A stretch of DNA of 64,000 bases, taken from assembly GCA_963828075.1 (NCBI GenBank), contig CAWHDH010000021.1:496001-560000 (forward strand), in the 5' to 3' direction. The notes under the pieces were generated by a model. It ran no database searches. It was not told where the DNA came from and saw only the letters and a program-made list of their open reading frames with translations. Origin of the DNA: JACCYI01 sp963828075 (GTDB taxonomy: Bacteria; Actinomycetota; Thermoleophilia; Solirubrobacterales; Solirubrobacteraceae). Positions 17,684-25,535 of the stretch are shown in pieces (the first letter of the stretch is position 1; the number at the start of each line of letters is the position of its first letter). The translations under genes and the position numbers were made by a program.

Positions 17684-19120
17684 TCAACTCCTCGCCCCGG
17701 CGGTGAACGTGGTCTCGGTCAGGTCGCTGCGCAACGGCCGCAGCACGATCGGCGACGGGTCGCCGACGACGTTGCACACGACCGGCAGTCCGCGGTCATC
17801 GAGCGCGACGCGGCGCGCCACCTCGCCGGCGGTGATCCCCCCGGCCGTCTCCTGGCTGAGCGTCAGCTCGAGCGTGTCGGCCACCGCGCGGACCGAGAAG
17901 CGGGCGGGCCACGGATCGCCGGGCAGCGCTTCGCAGGCCTCGACGATCTGGCGCGGGGTCACGACGCGCCCGTCGACGCGCAGGAGGTGATCCGCCTTGC
18001 CGAGGATCTGCGAGGTGGCCGGCGTGCCCGCCAGGCTGCACTCGAGGTCGTAGTCGCCGAGTCGGCGCACGACGTCGCGGGTGTCGTAGCGGAAGACGGG
18101 CATGCACTCGCGGTAGGGGTAGTAGGGCGTGATCACCACGCTGCCGAGCGCACCGGGGGCGGCAGGCGCGCCGGTGTCGAGGTCGATCACCTCGACGAAG
18201 CCCATGTTGAGGTCGTGGTGCAGATGGCCGTGCTCGCACACCCGCCCGCTCACCGGCAGGACCTCGGTCATCCCGAACGTGTCGTTCACCAGGACCGGGC
18301 CGAGCGTCTCGCGGGCCGCACGGGCGAGCGCCGGCGACAGCACCTCGCCGCCGCAGTCCACGCGCCGCAGCCGGAAGTTCTCCGGCCCGAAGCCACCGCC
18401 ACGGGCGAGCTTGACGAGCTCGGCGAGGTAGCTGGGATACGTCGCGAGGAGGGTCGGCGCCCGCTCTCCGCCGGTGAGCAGACTGTGCAGGCTCTCCGCG
18501 GCGGGAACCAGGCCCAGCGGCCGCGTCGCGGCTCCGACGAGCCGGCAGACCGCCAGGTTCTGCGCCATCGCCGCCGTGGCCCTCGAGCTGATGTTGATCT
18601 GCATGCAGTCATCCGGGCCGATCTCTCCCCGCAACAGCCCACTCAGGGCCGCCAGCGCCGGCCACAGCTCGAGCTCGTAGCGCGAGAGCCAGATCTCCGC
18701 GGGCCGGCCGGTCGTGCCGGTCGTCCGGGTCGTGACGTGCGGCCGCGACCCTTCGACGATGAAGTCCTGCGGCCGTGCCACGAGCTCGGCCTTGGTGGTG
18801 ACCGGGATGCTCGCCATGTCATCCAGCCTCAGACCCTTGGCCTGCAGGTCGATCGACGCGAACACGTCGCGGTAGTGGGGCGAGAGCCGACCCAGGCGGC
18901 GCGCGGTCCGCCGCAGCGCCTGCTCCTGGAAGGCCCGTCGCGCCTGAGGATCCGAGAACGGACCGTCCAGCATCTCCTGCAGATCGTCTCCGGGACTCCC
19001 GAACACCGTCAGGGTCGCAAGCGCGTCGCCGATCAGACGCTCGACGTTGCGCGAGTTGATTGGCTTGCCGGTGACCATCGACATCGCCAGCCTCAGCTGG
19101 CGCACACCCGTTTCGAACAT
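17684..19120 (-). CDS. PaaK-like adenylate-forming enzyme (phenylacetate-CoA ligase family)
   Basis: A 478-residue protein with the PaaK/CapK layout. An N-terminal helical segment has RRLGRLSPHYRDVF. The adenylation core has the Ser/Thr/Gly-rich loop TTRTTGTTGRPAEIW (about residues 129-143), NDTFGMTEVLP as the A5 equivalent, and YDTRDVVR near the hinge. A small C-terminal domain carries the GKADHLLRVDGRVVTP stretch. Known relatives activate aryl or acyl acids as adenylates and pass them to CoA or another acceptor. No phenylacetate degradation genes are near. A peptide gene lies 74 bases upstream and a presenilin-like protease directly downstream, so a dedicated small pathway is likely; its substrate is unknown. 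GGAGGAG precedes the ATG. Confidence 0.85.
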   Translation of the reverse strand: MFETGVRQLRLAMSMVTGKPINSRNVERLIGDALATLTVFGSPGDDLQEMLDGPFSDPQARRAFQEQALRRTARRLGRLSPHYRDVFASIDLQAKGLRLDDMASIPVTTKAELVARPQDFIVEGSRPHVTTRTTGTTGRPAEIWLSRYELELWPALAALSGLLRGEIGPDDCMQINISSRATAAMAQNLAVCRLVGAATRPLGLVPAAESLHSLLTGGERAPTLLATYPSYLAELVKLARGGGFGPENFRLRRVDCGGEVLSPALARAARETLGPVLVNDTFGMTEVLPVSGRVCEHGHLHHDLNMGFVEVIDLDTGAPAAPGALGSVVITPYYPYRECMPVFRYDTRDVVRRLGDYDLECSLAGTPATSQILGKADHLLRVDGRVVTPRQIVEACEALPGDPWPARFSVRAVADTLELTLSQETAGGITAGEVARRVALDDRGLPVVCNVVGDPSPIVLRPLRSDLTETTFTAGARS

Positions 19121-19194
19121 CAGTCAGCTCCTCCCGCTCAAGCGGCTTCGCCCGGGCCCGCTCGAGCCCGGGCGCGCCGCACTGGATGACGCCT

Positions 19195-19296
19195 CTAGGA
19201 ACTTCCGGCGCACGCCGCGAACAGGACCGCGCTCAGCGATCCCAGCGTGTACCGGACGTACTTCGTGGCACCGACGAACTGCCGACACGACTGCAT
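19195..19296 (-). CDS. 33-residue peptide gene at the head of the PaaK/presenilin-like operon
   Basis: The ATG at 19296 follows a perfect AAGGAGGT with five-base spacing, the best ribosome-binding site I saw in the window. The peptide begins MQSCRQFVGATKYVRY and ends LSAVLFAACAGSS. It has a basic, cysteine-containing front and a hydrophobic segment long enough to insert in a membrane, plus a second Cys near the end. In the 74-base gap to the PaaK-like gene two GCCCGGGC blocks flank a short centre and could form an attenuating hairpin. I recognise no family. A substrate or signal peptide for the downstream enzyme and protease is a reasonable guess; a short leader peptide is the alternative. 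Confidence 0.6.
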   Translation of the reverse strand: MQSCRQFVGATKYVRYTLGSLSAVLFAACAGSS

Positions 19297-19396
19297 GACG
19301 ACCTCCTTGGAGTTGACGAGGACTACGGCGCCATCGTGAACGAGCCCGGGGGCCCCGCCCAGCAACCAAGGTCTACGGTCGAGCAACCCTCAAAGA

Positions 19397-19437
19397 GGTC
19401 AGACCCCTTGAGTCGAGGTGACTCAAGGGGTCTGACC
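19397..19437. terminator. 18-base-pair hairpin with GGGGTCTGACC arm
   Basis: GGTCAGACCCCTTGAGTC (19397-19414), loop GAGGT, and its exact complement (19420-19437). An 18-bp perfect stem right after the relic of a zinc dehydrogenase (stop at 19439, minus strand) and about 100 bases upstream of the peptide gene. It may end transcription from the aldehyde dehydrogenase side. The arms also resemble a dispersed palindromic repeat of the GGGGTCAGACCCC type. Confidence 0.7.
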
Positions 19438-19438
19438 C

Positions 19439-19706
19439 CTACCCGGTGACGACGACGACCTTCCCCGTCCCCTCGCCGGCGACCCGCCGGCGGTGCGCGT
19501 CGGCGAGGCGGGGATCACCCAGTCGCCGCTGCGGGAACCGCACCGCGTCGCCCGACCAGCCGCGCAGGGTCATGTACTCCGACCGGTTCAGGCAAGAACG
19601 CCCCGACGCGCACGAGCGCCCAGCCCGGCCGCGGCTCGGGCCGCGGCACGTCGCGGACCTCGAGGCCGTCCGGCCCGTCCGGGCGCACCGCCACCGCCGC
19701 CCGCAT
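19439..19706 (-). pseudogene. Relic of a zinc-binding alcohol dehydrogenase/quinone oxidoreductase
   Basis: The ATG at 19706 starts a clear GroES-like N-terminus (MRAAVAVRPDG, then LEVRDVPRPEPRPGWALVRV). A shift of frame near GAFL continues as LNRSEYMTLRGWSGDAVRF, which is the typical next block. The frame then jumps to AHRRRVAGEGTGKVVVVTG and a stop, the exact end of such enzymes. The whole nucleotide-binding middle is missing. So both ends survive around a large internal deletion with a frameshift. It lies downstream of the aldehyde dehydrogenase gene on the opposite side of a 15-base gap. Confidence 0.8.
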
Positions 19707-19721
19707 GGTCGCCACCGCGAG

Positions 19722-21290
19722 CTACTCGTCGAGCCGGAACTTCGGATCGCCCTCGAGGAGGGCGACGTCCATCTGCGCCTTCTGCAGCTTGCCGGCGTAG
19801 TCCCAGTTCATCGACTGCCAGCGGGTGAACTGGTCGAGGACCCAGATCCCCGACTGCCGTGAGCCGTTGCCGGACTTGCCGTTGCCGCCGAACGGCAGGT
19901 GCGCCTCGGCCCCGCTGGTGGAGTTGTTGACCGAGAGCATCCCGGCGCTGACCCGCTCGCGGAAGCGCAGGGCGTACGTGGGGTTGTTCGTGTAGATCGC
20001 CGCCGAAAGGCCGTAGCCGTGGGCGTTGGCCAGCTCGACCGCCTCGTCGAAGCCGCCGTGGCGCAGCACGCCGATCAGCGGCCCGAAGGTCTCGGTTGAG
20101 TACAGCGCGTCCTCGCGCCGCACGCCCGAGACGACCATCGGGTGGTAGTAGAGCCCGGCCTCGGCGTCGCCGACGAAGCCCTCGCGCGGCGCGTCGGGCC
20201 CGATCCGCCCGGTCGCGGTCGAGCCGTGGACCTCCTGGTGGGGCTCGACGAGGCCGATCCAGTCCTCGAAGCGCTCGGCGAAGCGCTCGGAGAGCATCGG
20301 CCCGTAGAGGACGTCCTCGCGCGGGTCGCCGATCGGGGCGGCGCGGACGGCGGCGTCGAGCTTGGCCACGAACTCGTCGTGGATGGACTCGTGGACGATG
20401 GCCGAGCCGAGCGACGTGCAGCGCTGCCCGGCGGTGCCGAAGCCGGAGAACAGGGCGCCCTCGACGGCGAGGTCGAGGTTGGCGTCCTCCATCACGACGA
20501 GCGGGTTCTTGCCGCCGAGCTCGAGGCAGGGCGACTGCAGGTGGCGGCCGCACAGCGCGCCGATCTCGGCGCCGACCGCGCTCGAGCCGGTGAAACCGAC
20601 CTTGTCGACGAGCCGCTCCTCGAGCGCCTGCTCGAGCCCTTCGAACGTCGCCTTGCCCTCGGCCTGCACGACGTTGAGCACGCCGTCGGGGAGGCCGCCG
20701 GCGATGAACAGCTGGGCGAGCGCGTTCCCGAGCGCCGGCGAGTACTCGGCCGGCTTCCAGACGACCGCGTTGCCGCACACGAGCGCCGGGACGAGGTACC
20801 ACGACGGCACCGCGACCGGGAAGTTGCCCGCCGTGATGATCGCGGCGACGCCCACCGGCACCCGGAACGTGAAGAGCTGCTTGTCGGGCATCTCGCTCGG
20901 CACCGTCTGGCCATAGAGGCGGCGGCCCTCGCCGAGGAAGAAGTCGCAGGTGTCGACGATCTCCTGGACCTCGCCGAGCGCCTCGGCGTACGGCTTGCCG
21001 ATCTCGCGCGTGACGAGCCGGGAGAGCGCCTCCTTGTTGTCCTCGACGAGGCGGCCGATGGCGGCGATGACGCGCCCGCGGACCGGCGCCGGCGTCCTCG
21101 CCCAGCCCGGCTGGGCGGCGCGTGCCGCGCGGCAGGCGTCGACGAAGGTCTGGGCGTCGCCGAGCGCGACCTCGGCGACGACGTCGTCGAGCTGGGCGGG
21201 GTTGGTCGACGTCAGGTGGCCGCCGGGGGCGTCGGTGCGCTCCGAGCCGGCGACGATGGAAGCGACGGTGGCGGCGGTGCGAGTGCTCAT
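19722..21290 (-). CDS. Aldehyde dehydrogenase family protein
   Basis: A 522-residue NAD(P)-dependent aldehyde dehydrogenase. Core features are PVGVAAIITAGNFPVAVPSW, VWKPAEYSP, the glycine helix cap GFTGSSAVGAEI, the catalytic glutamate in CLELGGKNPLVV and the nucleophile Cys in GTAGQRCTSLG. The GTAGQRCT context and the late SGAEAHLPFGGNGKSGNG resemble the ALDH7/aminoadipate-semialdehyde group. The end, WQSMNWDYAGKLQKAQMDV, is characteristic of a less studied subgroup, so no substrate is assigned. ATG 21290 is preferred to the GTG nine bases upstream. A gene relic follows downstream, and the GGDEF gene lies 34 bases upstream in the same direction. Confidence 0.88.
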   Translation of the reverse strand: MSTRTAATVASIVAGSERTDAPGGHLTSTNPAQLDDVVAEVALGDAQTFVDACRAARAAQPGWARTPAPVRGRVIAAIGRLVEDNKEALSRLVTREIGKPYAEALGEVQEIVDTCDFFLGEGRRLYGQTVPSEMPDKQLFTFRVPVGVAAIITAGNFPVAVPSWYLVPALVCGNAVVWKPAEYSPALGNALAQLFIAGGLPDGVLNVVQAEGKATFEGLEQALEERLVDKVGFTGSSAVGAEIGALCGRHLQSPCLELGGKNPLVVMEDANLDLAVEGALFSGFGTAGQRCTSLGSAIVHESIHDEFVAKLDAAVRAAPIGDPREDVLYGPMLSERFAERFEDWIGLVEPHQEVHGSTATGRIGPDAPREGFVGDAEAGLYYHPMVVSGVRREDALYSTETFGPLIGVLRHGGFDEAVELANAHGYGLSAAIYTNNPTYALRFRERVSAGMLSVNNSTSGAEAHLPFGGNGKSGNGSRQSGIWVLDQFTRWQSMNWDYAGKLQKAQMDVALLEGDPKFRLDE

Positions 21291-21324
21291 GCCCGCCACC
21301 GTATCGACTGGCCTCAGCCCGGAC

Positions 21325-21984
21325 TCAGGCCGCCGCCCGGCTCACGGCCCGCCCGCGGCCGCGGCGCTTGGCGACGAACGCCCTCTCGTCGGCCACCCCG
21401 AGCAGCGCGGGGCCCGTGCGGCCGTCGGCGGGAAACACCGCGGCGCCGAAGCTCCCGCTCACGCCGTCGAGGCCGCCGACCGCGTCGGCCACCGCCTGAC
21501 GAAGCCGATCCGTCAGCTGGTCGGCCTCGGCCTGACCGGTCTCCGGCGCGAGCACGCAGAACTCGTCGCCGCCCTGGCGCACCACCGTGTCCTCGTCGCG
21601 CACGGTGCGCGCCAGCGCCGTGGCGACCGCCTGGAGGACCTCGTCGCCCGCGGCGTGCCCGAAGCGGTCGTTGACGGACTTGAAGCCGTCGAGGTCGCAC
21701 ATCAGCACCGCGAGCGGGCGCCGATGGCGCTCGTGGCGCGAGATCTCGTAGCTCAGGCGCTCGTGCAGCAGCCGCGCGTTGCCGAGGCCGGTCAGCGGAT
21801 CGCGGCGCGAGAGCTCGACGAGGTGGCGCTCACGGGCCTGCCGGCCCGACGCCAGCAGCGCCGAGAGCACCGCGCCCGGGATGCACAGCACCAGCGCCGC
21901 CGGGCCGACCTGGCCACCCAGGAACACCCCGAGCGCGAGGGCGCCGGCGGCGAGCAGGGCGGATGGCAGGGGTCTGGGGCCCAC
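21325..21984 (-). CDS. Membrane-anchored diguanylate cyclase (GGDEF)
   Basis: A 219-residue protein. Two hydrophobic segments at residues 5-25 and 28-46 anchor it. A short linker leads into a GGDEF domain beginning RDPLTGLGNARLLHERL. The active site is intact (QGGDEF), and an inhibitory RxxD site is present five residues ahead (RDED). It should make cyclic di-GMP from two GTP and be product-inhibited. No sensory domain beyond the membrane anchor is visible. The nearest genes concern sugar nucleotides and envelope polymers, which cyclic di-GMP often controls, but no direct link can be shown. Confidence 0.88.
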   Translation of the reverse strand: MGPRPLPSALLAAGALALGVFLGGQVGPAALVLCIPGAVLSALLASGRQARERHLVELSRRDPLTGLGNARLLHERLSYEISRHERHRRPLAVLMCDLDGFKSVNDRFGHAAGDEVLQAVATALARTVRDEDTVVRQGGDEFCVLAPETGQAEADQLTDRLRQAVADAVGGLDGVSGSFGAAVFPADGRTGPALLGVADERAFVAKRRGRGRAVSRAAA

Positions 21985-22021
21985 GGCGCGTCATCCTGAC
22001 CGCGCCACCGGACGGCTCGGG

Positions 22022-23077
22022 CTACTTTTCCGCCAACCGGGCCTTGAGCGCGTGGAGGACGTCGATCTCGACCGGATCGGTCCCTCGCAGCACCGCGAGA
22101 TACAGCGACACCAGGTCGCCGAGGAGGATGAGCGACACGAGCCGCTCCGTCCGCGACCGGCCCGTCGAGCGCACGACCTCGATCGCCTCGGCATCGCCGC
22201 CGATCAGCTCGGCGGTCAGCTCGACGCGGGCCCGCGTCCGCGGATGGGTGTCGCTGTCGTCGAGGAATACGGCCGCGAAGCGCCCGTATTCCCGCGCGGA
22301 GCGCCAGCCGACGATCTCGTTGTGATCGAGCTCCGGCAGCTCCCCCGCGAACGCGTGCACCTTCGCGTTCTCGTTGAGCTGCGTCTTCCACCGGTACGCC
22401 ACCGGCGCGGTGAGCTCGGCGCCGGCGATCAGCGGAACCGAGCCGTGCAGCGCCCGGGCCAGCCGCTTGGCCTCCGAGTCGTCGCCCGCCCCGGGGCCCC
22501 ACTCGGCGGCCAGGCCCTCGGCGAGCGTCGCCGCGGCCTCGATCTCGGCCCGGAGCGACGGGCCGACGCCCGCCAGCGCGGCGACCTCGAGCGCGACGAC
22601 CGCCGTGTACCCCACCGCGGCCCGCGGCTGGAAGCCACCCGGCAGCGGGATGACGGGGACGCCGTCGCGCCGCGCGTGCTCGGCGAGCGGACCGCCCGTC
22701 GTGGCGACGATCCGGCGGGCGCCGAGCGTGCCGGCGGCGTCGTAGCAGGCCAGCGTCTCCTCGGTCGTGCCGGAGTAGCTCGCACACAGCACCGTCGAGC
22801 CCGCGCCCGTCCACGGCGGCAGCGAGTAGCCCGTGGCCATCGTCAGGGGGCGCGCGGCCCGCGAGCCGAGCGCCGCGAGGGCGAGCCGGCCGCCGATGCC
22901 GCTCCCGCCCATGCCGGCGACGACCAGGTCGCCGGGCGCGTCGGCGGGCCGCAGCGCAGCGGAGTCGACCCGCCACAGCGCGTCGCGCAGATGCGTCGGC
23001 AGGTCCAGGACCTCGGCGACCTGGGCCGTCGAGTCGACCGCCGCGACGGCCTCGGCGTCGAGGGCCTGGGTGGCCAT
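22022..23077 (-). CDS. Bifunctional phosphoglucose/phosphomannose isomerase-like protein (SIS domains)
   Basis: A 351-residue protein with two SIS sugar-phosphate isomerase domains. It shows the family's VVAGMGGSGIGGRLALA loop, the phosphate-binding ASYSGTTEETL, and the C-terminal block AYRWKTQLNENAKVHAF followed by LDHNEIVGW. Archaeal and some bacterial members interconvert fructose-6-phosphate with both glucose-6- and mannose-6-phosphate. It starts six bases after the stop of the nucleotidyltransferase gene on the same strand, consistent with a mannose/glucose nucleotide supply operon. Confidence 0.9.
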   Translation of the reverse strand: MATQALDAEAVAAVDSTAQVAEVLDLPTHLRDALWRVDSAALRPADAPGDLVVAGMGGSGIGGRLALAALGSRAARPLTMATGYSLPPWTGAGSTVLCASYSGTTEETLACYDAAGTLGARRIVATTGGPLAEHARRDGVPVIPLPGGFQPRAAVGYTAVVALEVAALAGVGPSLRAEIEAAATLAEGLAAEWGPGAGDDSEAKRLARALHGSVPLIAGAELTAPVAYRWKTQLNENAKVHAFAGELPELDHNEIVGWRSAREYGRFAAVFLDDSDTHPRTRARVELTAELIGGDAEAIEVVRSTGRSRTERLVSLILLGDLVSLYLAVLRGTDPVEIDVLHALKARLAEK

Positions 23078-23083
23078 CTCAGA

Positions 23084-24184
23084 TCAGAACCGGATGGCGC
23101 CGTCGGGCAGCTCGACGCCCGGGAAGATGCGGGCGCCGTTGGCGATCACATTGTCGGCGCCGATCGTCACGCCCTCGCCGAGGACGGCGAGCCCTTCGAT
23201 GTGGGTGTTGTCGCCGACCCGCACGCCGCCGGCGACGATGCAGCCGCTCAGGTGGCAGTTCGCCCCGATCTCCGCGCCGCGCATCACGACGGCGCTCTCG
23301 ATCGTCGTGTGCTCGCCGACGCTGACGCCGTGCTCGAGCACGACGCGGGGCCCGACCCGCGCGTTCGCCCCGATCCGGCAGCCGCTTTCCACGAGCGCCG
23401 ACGGGATGATCCGGCCGTCGTTCTCCACGCGCTCCTCGATGCAGAGGTAGCCGTCGCCCATGCGCGCCGTCACCGGCGTGTGCACGGTGCCCTCGAGGAT
23501 GTCGAAGGTGCCCTCGAGGTAGCGCTCGGGGGTCCCGATGTCCAGCCAGTAGGCGTCCGAGACGTAGCCGTAGAGCCCGGCGCCCACGAGCCGCGGGAAG
23601 ACCTCGCGCTCGATCGAGGCGGGCTGGTCGTCCTCGAGCAGCTCGAGGACGGAGCGCTCGAGCACGTACGCGCCCGCCGAGATGTTCTTCGTGTCGATCA
23701 GGTCGGGCGACGGCTTCTCGACGAACTCGGTGACCGCGCCATTCGCGTCGAGGCGGACCAGGCCGTAGTGCGACGGGTCCTCGACCGGGGTCAGCGCCAG
23801 CGTGCCGACCGCACCGGTGCGCTGGTGCTGCTCCATCTGCGCGGTGAGGTCGATGTCGGTCAGGACGTCGCCGTTGAGCATCAGGAACTGGTCGTCGAGC
23901 AGCGACTCGGCGAACTTGACGGCGCCGCCGGTCCCCATCGGCCGGGGCTCCTCGACGTAGCGCAGGCGGATCCCGAGCGCGGAGCCGTCGCCGAGGACGT
24001 TGCGCACGCCGCTGGCCAGGAAGCCGCACGACATCACGATGTCGTCGACGCCGTGGCCACGGAGCCAGTCGAGCATGAACCCGATGAACGGGCGATCGAC
24101 GAGCGGGACGACCGGCTTGGGCACGGTGGTGGTCAGCGGCCGGAGCCGCGTGCCCTCACCGCCCGCGAGGATGAGCGCCTGCAT
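23084..24184 (-). CDS. Sugar-1-phosphate nucleotidyltransferase, mannose-1-phosphate guanylyltransferase-like
   Basis: A 366-residue enzyme. The N-terminal nucleotidyltransferase domain opens MQALILAGGEGTRLRPLT with PKPVVPLVDRP, and has LNGDVLTD and a metal site near DIGTPERYLEG. The C-terminal third is a left-handed beta helix (repeats such as IGANARVGPRVVLEHGVSVG). This arrangement fits GDP-mannose or glucose-1-phosphate nucleotidyltransferases. The neighbouring SIS isomerase favours mannose, but the nucleotide specificity cannot be proved from sequence. It lies 13 bases downstream of the ugd stop. Confidence 0.87.
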   Translation of the reverse strand: MQALILAGGEGTRLRPLTTTVPKPVVPLVDRPFIGFMLDWLRGHGVDDIVMSCGFLASGVRNVLGDGSALGIRLRYVEEPRPMGTGGAVKFAESLLDDQFLMLNGDVLTDIDLTAQMEQHQRTGAVGTLALTPVEDPSHYGLVRLDANGAVTEFVEKPSPDLIDTKNISAGAYVLERSVLELLEDDQPASIEREVFPRLVGAGLYGYVSDAYWLDIGTPERYLEGTFDILEGTVHTPVTARMGDGYLCIEERVENDGRIIPSALVESGCRIGANARVGPRVVLEHGVSVGEHTTIESAVVMRGAEIGANCHLSGCIVAGGVRVGDNTHIEGLAVLGEGVTIGADNVIANGARIFPGVELPDGAIRF

Positions 24185-24197
24185 CGCGACCGGCGCC

Positions 24198-25511
24198 CTA
24201 GACCGTGACGACGGGCTTGACGGCGGGCCGCCCGACGCCTTCGTAGGTCAGCCCGGCTTCGCGCACGCGGTCGGGATCGAGGAAGTTGCGTCCGTCGACC
24301 ACCAGCGTGCCGCGCATGCTGGCCGCGACGGCCTGGAGGTCGAGCTCGCCGAACTCGGGCCACTCGGTGACCAGTACGACGGCGTCGGCGCCCGCCACGG
24401 CCTCCTCCGCGCTGCGCGCGAACTCGACGCCGGTGATCAGCTTGCGCGCCTCGTCCTCGGCCACGGGGTCGTACGCGCGGATCATCGAGCCGGCCGCCTG
24501 CAGCCGCGCCGAGAGCACGAGCGAGGACGCCTCGCGCATGTCGTCGGTGTTCGGCTTGAAGGCCAGCCCGAGCAGCGCGATCTCCTTACCTACGAGCGAG
24601 CCGAGGTGCTTCTGGAGCTTGGAGATGACGCGGCGCTTCTGCAACTCGTTGACCTCGATGACCGAGTTGAGCAGCTGGAAGTGATAGCCCGAGTTGCCCG
24701 CCAGCTGCTTGAGCGCGGAGACGTCCTTCGGGAAGCACGACCCGCCGAAGCCGATCCCGGCCTGAAGGAACTTCGGGCCGATCCGGTCATCCAGGCCCAT
24801 GCCCTTGGCCACCTCGACCACGTCGGCGCCCGTCTCCTCGCAGACGTTGGCGATCTCGTTGATGAACGAGATCTTCGTGGCCAGGAAGGCGTTCGACGCC
24901 AGCTTGACCATCTCCGCCGACTTGATGTCGGTGCGCACGAGCGGCGCCTCGAGCGGCGCGTAGAGCTCGACGACGGCGTCGCCGGCCCAGTCCCCGTCGT
25001 CGCCGATGACGACGCGGTCCGGGTTCAGGAAGTCCTTGACCGCGGAGCCCTCCTTGAGGAACTCCGGGCAGGAGACGTAGCGGAAGCCCTCCTTGCCCTG
25101 GTCGACGAACATCCGCTTGACGTTGTCGCCGGTCCCGCACGGAACGGTCGACTTCATCACCAGCGCATGGCGGTCCGACGGCGGCATCGCGTCGACGACC
25201 GCGTTGACGGCGGAGAGATCCGCGTCGCCCGAGTAGGTGGGTGGCGTCCCGACCGCGACGAACAGCAGCCGGGCGTGCTCCAGCGCGTCGTCGAGCTCGG
25301 TGGAGAAGTGCAGGCGCCCGCGGTGGCGCTCGACGAGCTCGGCGAGCCCCGGCTCGTAGATGGGGATGCGGCCCTGCTTGAGCCCTTCGATCTTGGCGGC
25401 GTCGATGTCGATGCACCAGACCTCGTTGCCGAGCTCCGCGAAGCCGGCCGCGGTGACGAGGCCGACGTAGCCGGTTCCGATGACGCCGATGGGTTCGCGT
25501 TCTGAAGTCAT
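24198..25511 (-). CDS. ugd: UDP-glucose 6-dehydrogenase
   Basis: A 437-residue NAD-dependent dehydrogenase oxidising UDP-glucose to UDP-glucuronate. It has the Rossmann start IGVIGTGYVGLVTAAGFAE, STVPCGTGDN, a conserved KLASNAFLATKISFINEIAN segment and the catalytic cysteine motif GFGGSCFPKDVSAL. The C-terminal block ALLGLAFKPNTDDMREA is also typical. The product is a precursor for acidic exopolysaccharides. It is preceded by the LCP gene (24-base gap) and followed by the nucleotidyltransferase, making an envelope-polymer block. Confidence 0.95.
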   Translation of the reverse strand: MTSEREPIGVIGTGYVGLVTAAGFAELGNEVWCIDIDAAKIEGLKQGRIPIYEPGLAELVERHRGRLHFSTELDDALEHARLLFVAVGTPPTYSGDADLSAVNAVVDAMPPSDRHALVMKSTVPCGTGDNVKRMFVDQGKEGFRYVSCPEFLKEGSAVKDFLNPDRVVIGDDGDWAGDAVVELYAPLEAPLVRTDIKSAEMVKLASNAFLATKISFINEIANVCEETGADVVEVAKGMGLDDRIGPKFLQAGIGFGGSCFPKDVSALKQLAGNSGYHFQLLNSVIEVNELQKRRVISKLQKHLGSLVGKEIALLGLAFKPNTDDMREASSLVLSARLQAAGSMIRAYDPVAEDEARKLITGVEFARSAEEAVAGADAVVLVTEWPEFGELDLQAVAASMRGTLVVDGRNFLDPDRVREAGLTYEGVGRPAVKPVVTV

Positions 25512-25535
25512 AAGCGGCGTAGGAATCTAGCCGGT

